DNA of 64,000 bases from Allomyces macrogynus ATCC 38327 (lineage: Eukaryota; Blastocladiomycota; Blastocladiomycetes; Blastocladiales; Blastocladiaceae), in assembly GCA_000151295.1 (NCBI GenBank), contig GG745337.1, forward strand, positions 603,031-667,030, given 5' to 3'. The notes under the pieces are model-generated. The model did not search any database. It saw only the letters and a program-made list of their open reading frames with translations, and had not been told where the DNA came from. Shown here one piece after another: positions 59,552 to 64,000 of the stretch (within the stretch, counting starts at the first letter, position 1; the number at the start of each line of letters is the position of its first letter). Position numbers and translations under genes: made by a program.

Positions 59552-60904
59552 ATGTCGCGCGTTTCCGTCAAGTTCCTCTCGCTGCTGCTGCTCGCGGTCC
59601 TCGTCTCGGCCACGTCGCTCGAAGACTGCGTCAAGACGTTCGACAAGAACAAGGACTGCTTCACGTCCAAGGCGATGGCCGACGACGCCAAGCTTTACTC
59701 GGTCGAGTACAAGAACTACTACAAGGTAATCACCGTCAAGAAGGCGACGGGCGCCGTGGCCGCGACCTACAACCTGCTGATCCGCGGCGCGCCCAAGGAC
59801 GGGCTGCCGGCGTCCAACGGCACGTTCGAGATCCCCGTCAAGACCGTCGCCGTCATGGACACGACCTCGGTGCCCTACATCGAGGTGCTCGGCCAGCGCG
59901 GCGCCGTGGCCGCGGCCGACTCGGAGGCGCTCGTCACCTCGGCGTGTTTCCAGAAGCTCGTCAAGGACAAGAAGATTGCGTCGGTCGACTCGACCAACGC
60001 CGCAGCGGCCGCCAAGACGCTCAACGGCGTCGACGCGATTTTCACGGGGTTCGGCATGGCCATCAAGGACGTGGACGGCAGCAAGGTCGTTGCGCAGTAC
60101 GCGTCGTCCGACCCGGGCATGCTCAACCGCGCCGAGTGGCTCGAGTACTTTGCGCAGTGGTTCGGTCTCGAGGGTCAGGCGCAGGCGACGACGCAGGACA
60201 TTGATGCGCGGTACAAGGCGGCCAAGGACGCAGCCAAGCGCGCGGCGCCGTCGACTCCGCTGAATGTCGCGTGGATCTCGTACGCGGCGCCGTCGAGCTT
60301 CAACAACAACACGGCCTCGTGGGCGTTTTCCGCCGCGGCGTACAAGAAGGCGTTGATCGAGGACGCGGGCGGTAAGCTCATGACGCCCGACACGGCGTCG
60401 TTCACCGACGCCGAGGCGTTCCGCAAGGCGCTGACTGATGCCGACGTCGTCGTGGACGAGACGTTCACGGGCACGTCGACGTTCGACGAATTCACCAAGA
60501 CTTTTGGTGTCTCGGACGCGTTCAAGTTCGTCAAGAACCGTCAAGTCTACCGCCTCGACAAGCGCGTGAACCCGGACCAGATGCTCGACTGGTTCGAGTC
60601 GGCGATCGTGTTCCCGAACCAGGTGCTCGTCGACATGATGACGGTCCTGGCGCCGACCGCCGTCCCGGACGGCACGCAGCGCTGGTACATTCGCAAGGTC
60701 GATGCCGAGCAGCCGATCACCGTGACCGCCGACCAGTGCACGGGCGACGTGAACGCCGCGCAGGCAATTGTTGGGCTTGAGGCCAACGCGTTCAGTTCGC
60801 TGCCCAAGGGCGGGTCGACCAAGTCGTCGGACGCGGTGTCGGCCGCGTCGGGGCTGTCGCTCGCGGCCGCGGGTGCGATCGTTGCCGGTGTGCTCGTGCT
60901 GTAA
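59552..60904 (+). CDS. GPI-anchored surface protein with a periplasmic-binding (TroA/FecB-like) domain, single exon
   Basis: The frame from the ATG at 59552 gives 450 residues. Seen: a signal peptide (VKFLSLLLLAVLVSATS), then a domain of about 390 residues with IPVKTVAVMDTTSVPYIEVL and VDAIFTGFGM. It continues with NRAEWLEYFAQWFGLEGQAQ, LNVAWISYAAPS, GGKLMTPDTASFTDAEAFRK, ADVVVDETF and QMLDWFESAIVFPNQVLVDM. This layout matches bacterial substrate-binding proteins of the iron-siderophore/heme type, in particular the two lobes joined by a long helix. The C-terminus has a small-residue stretch (SSDAVSAASG) followed by SLAAAGAIVAGVLVL with nothing after it, a classic GPI signal. It is intronless with strong codon bias, suggesting high expression. 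Bacterial binding proteins work with ABC permeases; here it would bind ligand at the cell surface. Ligand unknown. Horizontal origin is inferred. Confidence 0.82.
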   Translation: MSRVSVKFLSLLLLAVLVSATSLEDCVKTFDKNKDCFTSKAMADDAKLYSVEYKNYYKVITVKKATGAVAATYNLLIRGAPKDGLPASNGTFEIPVKTVAVMDTTSVPYIEVLGQRGAVAAADSEALVTSACFQKLVKDKKIASVDSTNAAAAAKTLNGVDAIFTGFGMAIKDVDGSKVVAQYASSDPGMLNRAEWLEYFAQWFGLEGQAQATTQDIDARYKAAKDAAKRAAPSTPLNVAWISYAAPSSFNNNTASWAFSAAAYKKALIEDAGGKLMTPDTASFTDAEAFRKALTDADVVVDETFTGTSTFDEFTKTFGVSDAFKFVKNRQVYRLDKRVNPDQMLDWFESAIVFPNQVLVDMMTVLAPTAVPDGTQRWYIRKVDAEQPITVTADQCTGDVNAAQAIVGLEANAFSSLPKGGSTKSSDAVSAASGLSLAAAGAIVAGVLVL

Positions 60905-61558
60905 GTTGGTGAAGGTTCGCGTTTTGTTCCGTATTTTGTTCTTGGGACCGTCTCCGACTCGTAATTTTTCTTTAACTTTTGGTTTTTCGCGTCCCGGCTT
61001 TGCGTTTGGTGTGCCGTGTTCTGTCGTGTTCTGTTGGTTATAACTGGTTGGCGCGGCGGGCCTCCTCAAGATGCCGAGGCCCGACCCGGATCTGTGCATG
61101 TCGTGTCCAAATGAAATCGCCTTGATGTGCGCAGAATTGGATACATGCGGCCGTCGCAAGCGCATTTAAATGCGCTTGCGACAGGAGCAGGCAGCAGGAG
61201 ACCGGCAGGGGAAGCAGAAGATCAGCGGGGGATTGCAGATCGTGACAGAACGCGCGAGATCACGGTCAACATCAAACGCACACGTGCGACGTGTGGTGGG
61301 CTCTTGCTCGGATCGGGTCTGGTCCGTCAATGTTGGTAACAAAAAGGGCAATCCATTGTGCAATCCAAACACCGACCGGACCCAACCATCCCGCCGCCAT
61401 TGCAGCGGGACGGGGCCGATATGGAATGAAAAACAAACGCAATGTTGTCAAATAATGATAGGGGGGTCTCAAGAGAAAAAGATAGGACGGAGAAGAGCAT
61501 GACGAGGAAGCACGAAATCGGTCGTTGGAGATAGAGGAGAAGGGTCATGGTTGAGACT
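60905..61558. other. Convergent region between the binding-protein and CCCH genes
   Basis: About 650 bp between two genes that end toward each other. The only clear element is an (AG)n tract at the right edge. No gene is recognised; the minus-strand CCCH frame in one reading extends to 61559. Confidence 0.4.
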
Positions 61559-61566
61559 TTACGCGC

Positions 61567-61593
61567 AGAGAAAGAGAGAGAGAGAGAGAGAGA
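61567..61593 (+). repeat. (AG)n microsatellite
   Basis: About twelve AG units at the 3' end of the CCCH gene. One of the two candidate C-terminal frames of that gene reads through it as an SLSLSL run, an argument against that frame. Confidence 0.85.
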
Positions 61594-61629
61594 TCGGACC
61601 AACAGAGGGATGAAGACCAAAGAAATAAG

Positions 61630-63958
61630 TTAAAACAGCCGGCGACGCGCCCCTGCGTCCACCGCGACCGGCGCACCTCCCCCAACCCATGCGGCAGCCG
61701 CTGCGGCAGCCTCTGTGTGCGGTGTTCCCGGCGACGGCCCCACCGGCGCAGGACTCGCGACGGGAGCGCACGCCAGATGCTGCGGCGGTCCGGCCGCGGC
61801 CCACGCGCGCGCCGCCGACGACGGCGACGGGTACGCCGGTCCCGGCGCGCCGACTGGCGCGGCCGCGGAACCGGGGACGTGGAACGGCGACGGCGAACGC
61901 GGGCGCCGTCGGAACAATAAATAAGCTGCTCGCGCCACCTGGTGTGGCCGTGTTCGGCGGCGTCGCTTGCCGCGAGTGCGTGGCCGATGCGAGCCCGGGC
62001 TCGACGAGTGGAGAAGGCAGGTAAGGGCCCGTCGCGAATGCGGTCGGCGCAGCGAAGGGCGCGGCAGCGGCAGGTGCACCGGGTGCAGGAGCGGACCACA
62101 CGGACCATCCGGGCGCAGTCGACGCGGACGCGCCAGCACCAACGAGACTCGCGTGCGCGGTAGCTGCAGCCGCAGCCGCAGCAGCGACCACCGCGGCATG
62201 GTGCGGTGACCACCACGCGGGCGATGGGACAACGGCGGCGGTGGGCGTACTCGACGCCGAGTTGTTCGCCGGGGTCGCGGGTGCAGCAGCCACATCGAGG
62301 TCGTCGATGCCGAGTTCGTGCTTGAGCGACGAGTCGAGGTCGACGTCCATGGGCATATCGTCGTCGACGTCCATCCCGTCCGTGTCGGCCATGGCTGCGG
62401 CCGCCGCGAGCGCCAGACCCAGTAGACCCGCGGGATCGGCGACGGGACGGCCAAACAGGTCGCTCCCATACAGCGGCGATCGGTCGGGGGTCACGAGCGT
62501 ACGGGCGGCTGCTGCGGCCGCAGCGGAAGCCGCGGCAGCGGCGGCCGGCGAGAACAGCGCGTTCGCGAACGCCGACGTCGGCTGCTGCTGCTGCCCCTGC
62601 GCCTGCCCCTGCGCCTGCCCCTGCGCCTGCCCCTGCGCCTGCCCCTGCGCCTGCGTCTGCTGGGCCGCGAACCGCGCGCCCCCATTCGCCGTCGGCGTGA
62701 CAGGCGTGTTCGGCGCATTCGACCCGGCGGGGCTCGTGGACTTGGCGAGGACGAGCGTGCGCAATGCCGTCTTGCCCGAGTTCGGGTCGTTATGGATAAA
62801 ACAGCACCGGCGGCCGTACGGGCACCAGCCCTGTTCGTGGAACGTGCGGCAGATCTCCGTCTTGTACTTTGGGTGCCGGTGCACGGCGCGCAATTCCATT
62901 GGCGAGTGCGCAAACTGGCACTTGGGGCCGTACCGGCACGCGCCCGTCTCCTCGTAGGACCGGCACAGCTCCGTCTTGTAGAGCGACGCTCGGCGGTTGC
63001 TCGTTGCGGGTGCTGCGGATGGCTGCGGCTGCGACTGCGCCGGGACGGGGGACGGGGTCCCGGGCGTCATTGGCGCGGGTACGTTCAGACTTGGATTCCC
63101 ATTCGGTACGGCAGCGGGCCCAAACCCGGCAGTCACGGGCGTGGGCGGCGCCGTCAGCGGCATCGGCGTCGTCACGGGCATTGCAACAGCGCCGCCATGC
63201 ACGGGCGCTGGCGGCATCGTAAACGCCGGCGATACGGCCGGCGGAACCGGCGATACGGTCCCATGCGGCATCGGCACATTCGCGGGCGGAGCCGGCGCGC
63301 GCTTGCGGTGTGGTTTCGGGCGCAGGTACGGGTGCGGCATCTCGCCCGCGTTCGGCTGCGGCGGCAGCGTCCACGTCGATGCAGCGGAAGGCGGGGCAGC
63401 AGGCGCCGCCGGCATCGCGACACCGTGATGCGCGCTCGGCGACCGCGCCTTGGTCCGCGGCGCGCGCGTGGCCCGGGTCGCGGGGGGCGTTATGGTCGCG
63501 AGCGGCGACGACGGCATCGGCGTGGGCCGCTGCCGTAGGTGGTACGGGTGGTGCGGGACCGGCGGGCACTGCGGCGGCGGCATCGGCCCAGAACCAGGTA
63601 CGGCCGCACCGGCAGCACCGGGTACGGCTGCAAGGTCGTGGCGCGCGCGCGTCGATCGCGTGGAGCGTCGCGCGGCGGGGACGGCCGACGGCGGCGGCAT
63701 CAGCGACCGGTCGGCCGCCGCTGGAGCGGGCGGGAACGGCCCAGCGGGCACCGACTGGCCCGGAAGCAGCGTTGCGGCATGTTGTTGCTGTTGCTGCTGC
63801 TTGGCCGCGGCGGCAGCCCGGGCGAGCGCCAGCCGGGTCCGGTGCGCAATGGCCGAGTCGGCGTCGGCGGCTTGCGTGGCCGCGGCAGCATCAGCATGCG
63901 GGCCCGGCGACGTTGGTAGCGTTGCGGGCCCCGGTGCGGGCGGTGGGGTGTCGGCCAT
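61630..63958 (-). CDS. Tandem CCCH zinc-finger protein (TTP/ZFP36/TIS11 family)
   Basis: A single frame from the ATG at 63958. TTP-type proteins bind AU-rich mRNA elements and recruit deadenylases. Seen: a Pro/Ala-rich N-terminus of about 320 residues with a Gln run. Then come two fingers with the family leader: [20 protein letters not shown] (C-x8-C-x5-C-x3-H, about 328) and [20 protein letters not shown] (about 366), spaced as in TIS11. The second ends [16 protein letters not shown] repeat (about 12 units of 2 residues), an Ala run and an acidic patch follow. The C-terminal frame is uncertain. The frame with the fingers runs to 61559 but becomes Arg/Gly-rich junk after about 61890. A neighbouring frame with good codon bias ([20 protein letters not shown]) ends at 61630, so a one-base error near 61885 is likely. 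Confidence 0.9.
62587..62655 (+). repeat. 12-bp coding repeat (GQAQ units) in the CCCH gene
   Basis: About six near-perfect copies of GCCTGCCCCTGC encode alternating Gly-Gln and Ala-Gln on the minus strand, between the fingers and the Ala-rich C-terminus. Confidence 0.85.
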
Positions 63959-64000
63959 GACGGCGAGAGAGCGAGAACGGCCAGCGGTCGGCGTGGGCTG
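63959..64000 (-). other. 5' leader of the CCCH gene at the window edge
   Basis: The last 42 bases precede the CCCH start codon on the minus strand. Nothing else can be said from so short a stretch. Confidence 0.5.

Noticed and set aside
58958..61165. 735-codon open frame on the minus strand
   Set aside because: It is antisense to the binding-protein gene, whose signal peptide, fold motifs and GPI signal are clear.

Overview
The window is eukaryotic nuclear DNA: GC-rich, with spliced genes whose introns are mostly 44-120 nt, open with GTACGC, GTGCGT, GTACGT or GTATGT and end in CAG or TAG. It contains one scaffold gap of 100 N. The gene set (Rqc2/NEMF, COQ10, TRAPPC1/Bet5, a fungal-type four-pore TRK K+ transporter, Dap1/MAPR, a SIKE/FGFR1OP2-like protein, an RNF14-like RBR ligase) fits a fungus. 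The GC richness, compact introns and a GPI-anchored protein with a bacterial-type periplasmic-binding domain suggest an early-diverging zoosporic fungus, possibly Blastocladiomycota. That placement is inference; no rRNA or marker alignment was possible.

Layout. 1-9.2 kb: Rqc2/NEMF (-), a divergent syntaxin-like protein (+) and a six-exon ZIFL-type MFS transporter (+). 9.2-12.1 kb: spacer holding a decayed copy of the 3' end of the MFS gene. 12.2-13.6 kb: a TATA-driven gene for a protein made of fifteen Gln-rich repeats. 13.6-17.8 kb: lower-GC, gene-poor DNA with a stop-interrupted reading frame and a (CCTGT)15 tract. 17.8-21.5 kb: a SIKE/FGFR1OP2-like coiled-coil gene (-) and a frame-broken Pro/Ala-rich coiled-coil locus. 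23.2-29.2 kb: a mucin-like membrane protein spread over 21 exons, all junctions in phase 1. 30.6-38.7 kb: COQ10 (-), RBR ligase (+), the gap, a truncated unknown gene (+), MAPR/Dap1 (-) and a NIPA-like transporter with a Cys-rich ectodomain (+). 39-47.2 kb: a very large Pro-rich protein with a split PH-like fold (+) and TRK (+). 47.6-51.4 kb: remnants of F-box/LRR genes and a truncated RING-IBR frame. 51.7-64 kb: TRAPPC1 (+), inositol polyphosphate 5-phosphatase (-), a three-RRM protein (-), the GPI-anchored binding protein (+) and a TTP-type tandem CCCH protein (-).

The genes do not form one pathway. Themes are membrane traffic (syntaxin, TRAPPC1, 5-phosphatase), ion and solute transport (MFS, NIPA, TRK), post-transcriptional and quality control (Rqc2, RRM, CCCH, RBR) and cell-surface proteins (mucin-like, binding protein). 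The most unusual loci are the 21-exon mucin-like gene and the Gln-repeat gene. Exon boundaries were derived by hand from splice sites and frame continuity; total CDS lengths divide by three except where frame breaks are stated.
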